DNA of 64,000 bases from Rhodoferax sediminis (GCF_006970865.1 NZ_CP035503.1:2493001-2557000), one strand, 5' to 3'; counted from the first letter of the stretch, positions 25,045 through 32,639 are shown. Numbers and translations: made by a program. Notes: generated by a model not told the origin, from the letters alone.

Positions 25045-27270
25045 ATGGACTGGAAGGCCATCCACCGCTGGCTGGGCCTGACGGCTGGCACCTTGGCTTT
25101 CGTGCTGGGCCTTACCGGCTCCATGCTGGCGTTCGACCCGGTGCAGCAGGCGTGGCAAGCACCCGCCGCACCACGCGACCTGTCAGTGGCCACGCTGGTG
25201 GAGCGCGTGACACGCACGGTTCCAGGCGCCGAGGAAATCCGCCACCTGCCCTCGGGGGCCATCGTGGTGTTCAGCTTTAACGGTGACCAGGCGCAGGCGT
25301 CTTATGTGAATCCGGCCAATGGTCAGGTGCTGGGCGCCTGGCAGCCTTCGGCGCCGCCGCGATGGGTGAAAAGCCTGCACCGCTCGCTGCTCCTGGGCGA
25401 CGCCGGGCGCTGGGGTGCGGCGGGTATTGCGCTGGCTATAGGCTTGATGTGCCTGTCCGGCTTGGTGCTGCTGCTGCGCCGCATGGGCGGCTGGCGGCGT
25501 CTGGTCGCGCGGGTGCGTGGCTCGCTGGCCCAGCGCATCCACGTGGTTGTGGGCCGGGCGGTGCTGGCGCTGCTGCTCCTGACGTCGCTCACGGCGCTGA
25601 CCATGAGCGCCTCGACCCTGGGGCTGGTCGCGCTGGACGCGGGGGCCGATCCTGATGTGGCCTCCGTGGTGCCTGGGGACACGGGCCAGACCGCCCCACA
25701 GTCACTGCCCGGCGCGCAACTTCCCATGCTGCAAGGCCTCTCCATACAGGACTTGCGCAAGCTCAATTTTCCGGACTCTGCTGACCCTGTAGACACCTGG
25801 AAGGTCCTCACCGGCCAGGGCGAAGTCTGGATTGATCGTTACTCGGGGCAGACACTGGCTTCGCAAGACACAACTTTTGCACAGCGCCTTTACGACTGGG
25901 CGCTGGTGCTGCACACCGGCGAAGGGGCCTGGCCTTGGGCGGTGGTGCTCGCCTTTGTGGGCGCCAGCGTGCTGCTGTTCTGGTGGTCGGGCGTTGTCAT
26001 GTGGTGGCAGGCACGCCGCCAGGCGCCCCACATCACCGGCAACAGCCCGTTGACACAGGCCGACATGCTCATCTTCGTCGCCAGCGAAGGTGGAAGCACC
26101 TGGGGTTTTGCACAGGCGCTGCAGGACGCGCTGGCCTACAGCGGGCACCGCGTGCACACCGGCGCGCTGGAGCATTTCCAGACCACGGCCGCCACGCGGC
26201 AGGTGTTCATACTGGCGGCAACGTATGGCGAGGGCCAGGCCCCGGCGCACGCCAGCCAAGCCTTGGAGCGCATCGAAAAACTTGGCGCCAACTCCGTGCC
26301 GGTGACGGTGCTGGGCTTTGGTGACCGTCAGTATCCTGCTTTCTGTGGCTTTGCCGAGGCGCTGGAGCAGACCCTGCGCGCACAGGGCTGGACTGAACTG
26401 CTGCCGCTCGAGCGCATCCACCAGCAATCGGCCCAGCAGTTCGCGCGCTGGGGTGAAGCCTTGGCACAGGCACTGGGCGAGCCCCTGGTGCTGGACTATG
26501 TGCCGCGCGTGCCGCCCACCACCCCACTCACGCTCGTGGCGCGCCAGGCCTACCGCAAGCACAGCGGCGAGCCCACGGCGATCCTGCGCTTCGCGTGGCC
26601 CGCGCAGAGTGCGATGGAGCGCCTGCGCGGGAAGGGCCTGGCACGTTTTGCGGCGGGCGACCTGGTGGGCATCGTGCCGCCGGGCTCGGCCGTGCCGCGC
26701 TTCTACTCGCTGGCGTCGGGCTGGGCGGACGGGTTTCTGGAAATCTGCGCACGCCAGATGCCCGGCGGCCTGTGCTCTACGCACTTGCTGGGCCTGCAGG
26801 TAGGGGACAGCATCGCAGCCTTCATCCGCTCCAACCCAGGCTTTGCGTTGCCGCGCACGCGCCGGCCCGTGCTGCTGATCGGGGCGGGCACGGGTGTGGC
26901 GCCACTGGCTGGTTTCATCCGCCGCAACGACAGGCACACCCCCATGCACCTGTATTTTGGTGGCCGCGACCCGGCGCAGGATTTCTACTTTGGCCCCGAG
27001 ATCCAGCGCTGGCTGGGCGAAGGGCGCCTGGCAAGTGTGCAGGCGGTGTTCTCGCGAGTCCCCGAAGGTGGTGGTTATGTGCAGGATGCCCTGCGCCGTG
27101 ACGCCGAGCGCCTGCGCGGCCTGGTGGCCCAGGGCGCCCTCGTGCGTGTCTGCGGCAGCCGTGCCATGGCGAAAGGCGTGGCCGAGGCGCTGGACGCAGT
27201 GCTCGCGCCGCTACAACTGAGCGTGTCGAAGCTCAAAGCAAAGGAACGCTATGCCGAAGATGTCTTCTGA
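25045..27270 (+). CDS. PepSY transmembrane / flavodoxin / NAD(P)H-flavin reductase fusion
   Basis: This is a 741-residue membrane reductase. Predicted helices lie at about 9-30, 124-145, 168-197 and 297-321, with PepSY-type periplasmic loops between. Histidines H7, H112, H166 and H290 lie beside the helices and could ligate haem. The cytoplasmic C-terminal half has a flavodoxin-like FMN domain (MLIFVASEGG from 341, LAATYGEGQAPAHAS) and a CysJ/P450-reductase-like FAD and NAD(P) module (PRFYSLASG, GGLCSTHLL, IGAGTGVAPLAGFIR). Electrons would pass from NAD(P)H through FAD and FMN, across the membrane, to a periplasmic acceptor. The apbE start overlaps its end by 20 bases. Confidence 0.9.
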   Translation: MDWKAIHRWLGLTAGTLAFVLGLTGSMLAFDPVQQAWQAPAAPRDLSVATLVERVTRTVPGAEEIRHLPSGAIVVFSFNGDQAQASYVNPANGQVLGAWQPSAPPRWVKSLHRSLLLGDAGRWGAAGIALAIGLMCLSGLVLLLRRMGGWRRLVARVRGSLAQRIHVVVGRAVLALLLLTSLTALTMSASTLGLVALDAGADPDVASVVPGDTGQTAPQSLPGAQLPMLQGLSIQDLRKLNFPDSADPVDTWKVLTGQGEVWIDRYSGQTLASQDTTFAQRLYDWALVLHTGEGAWPWAVVLAFVGASVLLFWWSGVVMWWQARRQAPHITGNSPLTQADMLIFVASEGGSTWGFAQALQDALAYSGHRVHTGALEHFQTTAATRQVFILAATYGEGQAPAHASQALERIEKLGANSVPVTVLGFGDRQYPAFCGFAEALEQTLRAQGWTELLPLERIHQQSAQQFARWGEALAQALGEPLVLDYVPRVPPTTPLTLVARQAYRKHSGEPTAILRFAWPAQSAMERLRGKGLARFAAGDLVGIVPPGSAVPRFYSLASGWADGFLEICARQMPGGLCSTHLLGLQVGDSIAAFIRSNPGFALPRTRRPVLLIGAGTGVAPLAGFIRRNDRHTPMHLYFGGRDPAQDFYFGPEIQRWLGEGRLASVQAVFSRVPEGGGYVQDALRRDAERLRGLVAQGALVRVCGSRAMAKGVAEALDAVLAPLQLSVSKLKAKERYAEDVF

Positions 27271-28240
27271 ACCTGCTGCGCCCTGCAAACGCACCACCCT
27301 GCACGGCCCGACCATGGGCACGCGCTGGTCCGCCAGCATGGACGCCGAGACCATCGTGGATCTGAAGGCCCTGCGCCAGGACCTTGCCTTTGCGGTGCAG
27401 CAGGTGGACACACAGATGTCCCCCTGGAAGCCCGACAGCGACCTGGTGCGCCTGAACCGCGCGAGCGTGGATACCTGGGTGGACCTGCCCTTTGAGATGC
27501 TCGAGGTGCTGAGCTGTGCCATGGATGTCCAGCGCTTGAGCGCTGGCGCGTTTGATCCGTGCGTCGGGGCGCTGGTCGATGCCTGGGGTTTTGGCGCAGT
27601 GCGCGATGCACCTGACACCGAGGCGATCCGCGAAGCGCGCCAGGCTGCGGCGCGAACTACGCATGGGTGCCTGGAGCTCGACCACCCCGCAGGCCGCGCC
27701 CGCAAACGTGCCCCCTTGCAGGTTGACCTGTGCGGCATTGCCAAGGGTTATGCGGTGGACCGCATGGCCGCCGTGCTGCACCAGCACGGGGTGCGGCACG
27801 CGCTCGCGGCGCTCGATGGGGAGCTCCGCGCCGTGGGCAGCCAGGCCGGCGGTGCGCCCTGGGCCGTGGCGCTCGAATGCCCCGAGCCGGGGCGTCGCGC
27901 GGTGCGGGGGGTGCTCGAATTGGATGACCTGTCCGTGGCCACCTCGGGCGACTACCGGCACTACCTGGACGTGGGCGGTGCGCGCCTGGCGCACACCATG
28001 GACGCGCGCCGCGCCGCGCCGGTGAACAATGCTGTCGCCTCGGTCACCGTGCTGGCGCGCACCGCCATGCACGCGGATGCCTGGGCGACTGCCCTGCTGG
28101 TCGCCGGCCCTGGCGAAGGTCTGGCGATGGCGCAGCGCATGGGGCTGGAAGCGCTGTTTCTGCTGCGTCGCCCCGAAGGGCTCGTGGAGATGGGTCTTGG
28201 GCGGTTCGACTCTTCCACAATGCAGCAAGACGCTGTATGA
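27251..28240 (+). CDS. apbE: FAD:protein FMN transferase (ApbE family)
   Basis: This 329-residue protein covers the full ApbE fold: GPTMGTRWSAS at the start, MSPWKPDSDLVRLN, AFDPCVGALVDAWGF, DLCGIAKGYAVDRM for FAD and Mg2+ binding, and VNNAVASVTVLARTAMHADAWATALLVAG with the conserved Asp near the active site. ApbE moves FMN from FAD to Ser/Thr of a target protein. The likely target is the DUF2271 protein two genes upstream. No signal peptide or lipobox is visible at this start, although ApbE enzymes usually work outside the cytoplasm. The start overlaps the reductase gene. Confidence 0.92.
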   Translation: MPKMSSEPAAPCKRTTLHGPTMGTRWSASMDAETIVDLKALRQDLAFAVQQVDTQMSPWKPDSDLVRLNRASVDTWVDLPFEMLEVLSCAMDVQRLSAGAFDPCVGALVDAWGFGAVRDAPDTEAIREARQAAARTTHGCLELDHPAGRARKRAPLQVDLCGIAKGYAVDRMAAVLHQHGVRHALAALDGELRAVGSQAGGAPWAVALECPEPGRRAVRGVLELDDLSVATSGDYRHYLDVGGARLAHTMDARRAAPVNNAVASVTVLARTAMHADAWATALLVAGPGEGLAMAQRMGLEALFLLRRPEGLVEMGLGRFDSSTMQQDAV

Positions 28241-28282
28241 AAGGCAGTTCACCATCGCAGTCACGGTCGGCCCCAGCGGCAG

Positions 28283-28516
28283 GCCGCCCCGCTACTTAAA
28301 CAAGACCTGCTGGGAATCCTGCCGCTCATGCACTGCACCAAAGGCATCAGGGATCGTGCACTGCTGCTCCTCGGGTTCGCGGCAGCCCTGCGCCGGTCTG
28401 AGCTGGTGGCCCTGAATGTCGAGGACCTCCAGTTTGTGCGCGAGGGGATGATCGTCTGTCTGCGCCGCAGCAAGACCGACCCCGAAGCCGTAGGCCGCAA
28501 GATTGCCGTGCCTTGA
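28283..28516 (+). pseudogene. Tyrosine recombinase (integrase) fragment
   Basis: One frame reads LLKQDLLGILPLM, then GIRDRALLLLGFAAALRRSE and LVALNVEDLQFV, and stops soon after KTDPEAVGRKIAVP. This is the start of the catalytic domain of phage-type integrases. The first catalytic arginine (LRRSEL) is present, but the His-x-x-Arg and Tyr parts are missing and no N-terminal DNA-binding domain precedes. It is a dead remnant that documents mobile DNA in this zone. Confidence 0.75.
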
Positions 28517-28632
28517 GGTCGTGCCCAGGTAGCGATTGTTCTGAGAGTCGTTGACGCCCGTCTGACCACAGACGAGGCAGGCAAAGATTGCGCCGGTTGG
28601 CATGGATATTCAGTCCGAATTCCTTAGATGAA

Positions 28633-28646
28633 TTGACCTACATCAA
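28633..28646. promoter_or_regulatory. FNR/ANR-like box
   Basis: TTGAC-CTAC-ATCAA differs from the consensus TTGAT-N4-ATCAA at one base. It is centred about 100 bases upstream of the secreted protein gene at 28,740, in a suitable position for oxygen-responsive activation if the promoter lies in between. Confidence 0.5.
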
Positions 28647-28739
28647 GGTGCGGAAATCGGGTAACGCGACACTGACAAAAACGACGATGGCTTCGCGCGG
28701 GGCCGGCGTTCGGATTGCCAAAATCAAACGAAAGCGTCT

Positions 28740-29165
28740 ATGAAGAACCCGATCACCCCTACTGTCCTCGCCGCGCTTCTGGCAATGTCTTTCATCATGC
28801 CGGCATGGTGCGCCGATGCTGCCACCGACGCGGCACAGGTCACGCAACAGGCCAGCGAGATGCCCGCATTGGAAAGGGCCGCTGCACAGGCCGCGGGATG
28901 GAAGTCGGTGACTGTCCACTCCGCCGCCCACCAGCTTACGATCACTGTGACGGACAGCCCGCAGGCGAGCCCTGCCGAGCGCGAAGCCCAGGCTTCCAAG
29001 ATGGTCGCCGCAATCGAAGCCCGGATTGAGAAGAAGCCTGCGTTCGCCCAGATCAGCGTCATCCATGTGGACTATGTGAAGCGTGCGGGCCAGACCACTT
29101 CTCCAGTGCAGGGCTTCGACTTTTACCAGACTCCCGCAGGAGCTTTCGTCCCGCACAAGTCGTGA
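28740..29165 (+). CDS. Secreted hypothetical protein
   Basis: This 141-residue protein has a Sec signal peptide (cleavage after WCA, about residue 25). The mature part begins DAATDAAQVTQQASEMPALERAAA and contains one compact alpha/beta-looking segment (WKSVTVHSAAHQLTITVTD ... RIEKKPAFAQISVIHVDYV), then ends FDFYQTPAGAFVPHK. There is no recognisable motif and no cysteine in the mature part. No good ribosome site precedes the ATG. An FNR-like box lies upstream. The function is not known. Confidence 0.7.
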   Translation: MKNPITPTVLAALLAMSFIMPAWCADAATDAAQVTQQASEMPALERAAAQAAGWKSVTVHSAAHQLTITVTDSPQASPAEREAQASKMVAAIEARIEKKPAFAQISVIHVDYVKRAGQTTSPVQGFDFYQTPAGAFVPHKS

Positions 29166-29205
29166 GCGCCTTCCCTTGCCCGAAAGGGCCCATGAACGCA
29201 CATGC

Positions 29206-29505
29206 ACGGTCGGCGAAAAGGCCAACGATCAAGGGATCGCGGCCATCAGGCGGACGCTGATCGAAACCCGGGGAGTGCGCAGCGTCCACGACATTCGCGC
29301 GTGCAAGATGGGCGACATGATCGTGGTCGATGCGCATCTCGAGGTGGACGCCACGATCAGCGTTGAAGAGGGTCACGACATCGCGGTGATCGCACGCCAG
29401 CGCGTCCTGCCGCGGCACCGCGTGCTCAACCTGATGACGCACGTGGACCCGTGGCGCCGGCCGGAGCTGGACCACGCAGCGACGGGCTCGTCGCCCACGC
29501 AATGA
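29206..29505 (+). pseudogene. Cation diffusion facilitator (CDF) transporter fragment, C-terminal domain
   Basis: The frame reads DQGIAAIRRTLIETRGVRSV, HDIRACKMGDMIVVDAHLEV, SVEEGHDIAVIARQRVL and LMTHVDPW. This is the ferredoxin-like dimerisation domain at the C-terminus of CDF metal exporters, including the conserved HDIR and DAHLEVD stretches. The six transmembrane helices that do the transport are missing, and the preceding DNA belongs to the secreted hypothetical gene. It could be translated as a stand-alone domain, but a truncated relic is more likely. Confidence 0.65.
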
Positions 29506-29577
29506 ACAACGCTTCGCCGTCGGCACAGGCGTTCTACGTCGACTGGGCCACCTGACCTGCGGGCGGAGAATGTGCAC

Positions 29578-30165
29578 ATGGCCTCCGCATCGCTTCTCTT
29601 CCTTGCCATCTTTGCCGTGAACGTCATGCCGGCCTTCGCGCCGCCGACGTGGATGATCATGTCCTATTTCGGCCTGCACTACCCGGACGCCAGCCCATGG
29701 GTGGCAGCGGGTGTCGCGGCGGTCGCCGCCAGTGGCGGCCGTGCGGTCCTCGCGCAATTCGCACAGCGCGTCGTGTGTAGTCGATTTGTCTCGCCCCAAA
29801 TGCGGGCCAGCCTGTCCGAGGTCGCCCAGGAGATCGCGCGCCGGCGTACAGCCAGCGCCCTCGGTTTTTTGCTCTTCGCTTTCAGCCCCTTGCCGTCCAA
29901 CGTGCTCTTCCTGGCCTATGGGCTGACGCGGGCGCCGTTGTGGCTCCTGGTTGGCCCCTTCTTCGTGGGACGGCTCGTCAGCTACGCGATTGCATTCGTC
30001 GGCGCATCCGCGCTGTCGCAGCATTTTGAGTTGGAGTTGAGCTTCTCCGATTCACTGCTGTATTTCGTGGCGACGCAGCTTGCGCTGCTCGTGATCGTCT
30101 ACGGCTTCGCTAAAGTTGACTGGCGCAGAGTTCGAACCGAGCGCCGACTGCGATGGCTCTCGTGA
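29578..30165 (+). CDS. Five-helix membrane protein, possibly VTT/DedA-like
   Basis: This 195-residue protein has about five hydrophobic helices. The ATG at 29,578 lies nine bases after GGAG; a GTG two codons earlier is too close to it. The segment AFSPLPSNVLFLAYGLTRAP followed by LVGPFFVGRLVSYAIAF resembles the VTT (SNARE-associated/DedA-type) core, with a Pro-rich re-entrant loop and a Gly-Arg pair. An N-terminal VMPAFAPPTW loop is a similar half. A role in lipid or small-molecule transport is possible but not shown. It follows the CDF fragment. Confidence 0.65.
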   Translation: MASASLLFLAIFAVNVMPAFAPPTWMIMSYFGLHYPDASPWVAAGVAAVAASGGRAVLAQFAQRVVCSRFVSPQMRASLSEVAQEIARRRTASALGFLLFAFSPLPSNVLFLAYGLTRAPLWLLVGPFFVGRLVSYAIAFVGASALSQHFELELSFSDSLLYFVATQLALLVIVYGFAKVDWRRVRTERRLRWLS

Positions 30166-30353
30166 CGCAATGTGGGGGCGCGTACTACTCCTCGGGGTAT
30201 GACAGTGGGCGTTCTCATTGGAGAACGGGGGTTATAAAATCAGACAAACCCAAAAACGACCCACCTGCACCGCATTTGTACCCCACGTTTGCGCTCGCAG
30301 TCAATATCGCGCTTTGTACACTCTTGCAGCGTAAGTGACTGATTTACCAATGA
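30166..30353. other. Intergenic region before the second boundary repeat
   Basis: No gene is supported. It contains a TTTGTACCCCACG motif at about 30,278, similar to the T(G/T)T(A/T)CCCCC motifs of the boundary repeats, and short direct GAGAACG/GTTCTC inversions near 30,210-30,225. Confidence 0.45.
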
Positions 30354-30385
30354 AAAAGGCCTCCAAGAATCGCTCCTTGGAGGCC
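30339..30385 (-). terminator. Rho-independent terminator reading leftwards
   Basis: A 10-bp perfect stem GGCCTCCAAG / CTTGGAGGCC with an 8-base loop (30,358-30,385) is followed on the minus strand by TTTTTCATT. It would end transcription coming from the Wzz-like gene, about 320 bases away, or belong to a lost element gene. Confidence 0.8.
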
Positions 30386-30400
30386 TCTGTCTTACCTAGT

Positions 30401-30525
30401 TGTGAAACCGCTTGAAAGATAGCCTGTAATCCGCATGAATGCTAGATTTCAACTCTCAGATATTGATCTTGTTCCCCCATTTGTTCCCCCGCTTTGCCTT
30501 TGATACCCCGTTTCGGGGCTCCGCA
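30401..30525 (+). repeat. Island-boundary repeat, copy B
   Basis: Its first 28 bases are identical to copy A at 20,022. The following 100 bases align with copy A in order (CATGAATGCTAGA, CAGATATTGA, TTGTTCCCCCA, TTGTTCCCCCG, CTTTGATACCCCG, CGGGGCTC). The part from about 30,493 to 30,595 also aligns with copy C. The orientation is the same as copy A. Confidence 0.82.
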
Positions 30526-30597
30526 AGCTCAACCCGACCTCTGGCCACCAACACATCAAAAAATAGATCAGGCTGTCGCTCGATTGCCGCGCTCGCC

Positions 30598-30715
30598 GGC
30601 CATGTGCACCTGTCTTACCGCGCCCGGCTGTCAGTGACCTTGTTCAAGCCGTGCCACGAAACGATCGCAGGCCAGGGCAATTCACCGTGCACAGCGATGA
30701 CATCGCCTATGTGGC
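30598..30715 (+). pseudogene. Deleted NUDIX hydrolase fragment
   Basis: The DNA aligns with the NUDIX gene at 4289-4415: GGCCA(T/G)GTGCACCTGT, TACCGCGCCC, TTCAAGCCG and CCACGAAACGATCG are shared. The encoded GHVHLSYRARLS and LFKPCHETIAG match GQVHLFYRARLL and FKPGHETIEA. It then jumps to GQFTVHSDDIAYV, which matches the C-terminal GHFTVHTADIVHA of the intact protein. About 30 residues between the two parts are deleted, and the NUDIX box is absent. Confidence 0.7.
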
Positions 30716-31939
30716 GTACTTTTCTCCACGTCCGCCATTTTCTTGTTTGATGGATTCGGCTGCGCCTAAGCTCGACGTGCGGTTGGCAGAAGATAAGCCG
30801 CGGCTATGTAATTCTTCTTCGTCCCAAGTCGACCACACCAGTAACCACAACTGCGCGCGAAATTGGTAGATCAATGAAACGAGCAGCCCTAGCACGGCGA
30901 ATGAAAAAATAATTTTCAGAGGCGAAATGAATGGCTTCACCGGAATTTCAGGAGCCACCACAAAACGTGGCGTCTCCAGATACTTGACTTTTATGCTTGT
31001 GTATTGGCTCAGATAGTCAAGAAAAAGCTGCTTGTCATACCCTTCCACGGACTTCGACAATCTTGTTTGCACATCGGCAAGCAGTGCCACCATCAAATCC
31101 CGCCCGGAAAGCGAGGCTTGAGTCATTTTTCGTTGCGCCTCCAACATTTCACCTTCGGCACGAGACTGCATCAATCCGCGTGTGCTGCGTGCGATTTTCT
31201 CCTTGATATCCAAAACCTTGGTTTCAACAGCCGCCATCTGAGAGGGCAGAGGCATATAGCGCTCTCCACCGTCCCCAAGACTGATTACCTGGCGCGCCTC
31301 CAGCTTATTGACACTGGGATATTTCACAGAAATCCGCTTCAGCTGCCCAAGGCGCTCTTCCAGCATCGAGACGTTATATTTCTGCGCACCCTGTTCGGCC
31401 GCCGTCGAGTCGATGAACGCCTCACGGTCAGCCATAGTCTTTTTAATTTTCGCAATCAGCAATTCACGCAAGTTTGCATCAATGACGTAGGCTGCCAACA
31501 GCGCGGTTTTCTTTTGGGCTTCGTCTGGGGTGCTCGCCTTGGTGGTGATGCGGTAACCGATCAAGGCAGAGCCCTCGCCCAGCTTCAAGGCGTCACCCGC
31601 AAATTCTTTCAAGTCCGCCTTTGAAAACCGTAAAACAGGCTCAAACCAGTTGGACGGCCCAGCGACTACAGTTCCACGCAAAGCATCCATACGCACAACC
31701 AGGGCATCAGAAGTCCCCCCGTCCTTTCGATCGTGTTCGACGCTCAAAGCATATCGATCAAAATTTTGGGGGCTCCCGATGACCTCGGACATCACTTTGG
31801 ACTCTTGAAGCGTAAGAGGAAAAGCGATGGAGGCCGTGGATTTATAGGAAAGGAGAGCGGTGTAGGCAAGAACTGCACCGAGTGCGGTGAAAGCCACCAC
31901 AACGACGGATATCTTCCAAAATCGATTCAAGTTCGTCAT
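30707..31939 (-). CDS. Wzz/chain-length-determinant-like membrane protein
   Basis: This 410-residue protein starts at the ATG at 31,939, which has GATGAGGAT in front; an upstream extension of the frame runs into repeat copy C and is not used. Helix 1 covers about residues 8-30 and helix 2 about 325-350 (ISPLKIIFSFAVLGLLVSLIYQF). Between them lie a large periplasmic coiled region and a Pro-rich PEIPVKPFISP motif before helix 2, the hallmark of Wzz/polysaccharide co-polymerases. Such proteins set O-antigen or exopolysaccharide length. No polymerase or glycosyltransferase is nearby. The base composition looks more AT-rich than the neighbouring core genes. Confidence 0.75.
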   Translation of the reverse strand: MTNLNRFWKISVVVVAFTALGAVLAYTALLSYKSTASIAFPLTLQESKVMSEVIGSPQNFDRYALSVEHDRKDGGTSDALVVRMDALRGTVVAGPSNWFEPVLRFSKADLKEFAGDALKLGEGSALIGYRITTKASTPDEAQKKTALLAAYVIDANLRELLIAKIKKTMADREAFIDSTAAEQGAQKYNVSMLEERLGQLKRISVKYPSVNKLEARQVISLGDGGERYMPLPSQMAAVETKVLDIKEKIARSTRGLMQSRAEGEMLEAQRKMTQASLSGRDLMVALLADVQTRLSKSVEGYDKQLFLDYLSQYTSIKVKYLETPRFVVAPEIPVKPFISPLKIIFSFAVLGLLVSLIYQFRAQLWLLVWSTWDEEELHSRGLSSANRTSSLGAAESIKQENGGRGEKYAT

Positions 31940-31989
31940 ATCCTCATCCCTGTTTAGCGCTCTTGGCATTTGGGTAATCAATTTGTAAG

Positions 31990-32100
31990 CTCGCTTCGCC
32001 TTTGATTCGCTTGTTGTGGGGCTCTGAAGATCTAGCCCAGCCACTGGCCACCAACCCATCAAAGATAGATCAAGCTGTCGCTTGATTGCCACGCCAGCCC
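31990..32100 (+). repeat. Partial boundary repeat, copy C
   Basis: It aligns with the right part of copy B: GCCTTTGAT, GGGGCTC, CTGGCCACCAAC, CATCAAA, ATAGATCA(A/G)GCTGTCGCT and GATTGCC occur in the same order and spacing. The left part with the 28-bp core and the CCCCC motifs is absent. Copies B and C flank the Wzz-like gene in the same orientation. Confidence 0.75.
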
Positions 32101-32207
32101 CCTACCCCGCCAGCTTCTTTGCCACCAGCCTATCGACGGCCCGCTGCTGCGCCGCTGTAAGTGCGGCCCGCGCCTGCTCGGCATGAAACATGGCAAAGGC
32201 TATCCAC

Positions 32208-32634
32208 GTCGACCAATGGCCCGACACACCAGCCAAGCAAACCGCCTGGGCGGTGTTCGAGCGACTGGCACAGTTGGAGCCGGCCAGCGACATAGAGCCC
32301 CATATCTGGCGCTTTACCCCGGAGGCTCAAGCCTTGTTTGCGGAGTGGATTGTTCCCTTTGAAACAGAGCTACGCGGCGATGCGCTGCACCCGGCGATGG
32401 TGTCGCACCTGGCCAAATACCGAAAGCTGATCCCGGCGCTGGCGCTGGTGTTCGCCTTGATTGACACATCGGACACGGGCGGCGTGATTGGCGAGCGCGA
32501 ACTGATCCGGGCGCTGGCCTGGGGCGAGTACCTGCGCACCCATGCCAACCGGCTATACGCGGTGGCGGTGATTCCTGAATCAACGGGCGCACAAGCGCTG
32601 CTGGCAAAGATCAAGGGCGGCAAGCTGTTGGACA
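32208..32634 (+). pseudogene. DUF3987-type protein fragment
   Basis: The frame reads VDQWPDTPAKQTAWAVFERL, IWRFTPEAQALFAEWI, HPAMVSHLAKYRKLIPALAL and GERELIRALAWGEYLRTHA. This is the C-terminal half of DUF3987 proteins, which sit in prophages and integrative elements next to primase-like genes. The N-terminal part is missing, and the match ends near AKIKGGKLLD, after which the frame runs on into unrelated sequence. It is a relic of an element inserted at the neighbouring tRNA gene. Confidence 0.7.
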
Positions 32635-32639
32635 CATTA

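Noticed and set aside
28517-28610. Minus-strand frame MPTGAIFACLVCGQTGVNDS behind the integrase relic
   Set aside because: No recognisable family, and it overlaps the relic and the FNR-like box region.
29083-29205. N-terminal part of the frame leading into the CDF domain
   Set aside because: It overlaps the secreted hypothetical gene in another frame and shows no CDF similarity, so it is not part of the relic.
32102-32190. Minus-strand frame ending AALTAAQQRAVDRLVAKKLAG
   Set aside because: It is short, has no start with a ribosome site and overlaps the DUF3987 relic. It may be another fragment, but I could not assign it.
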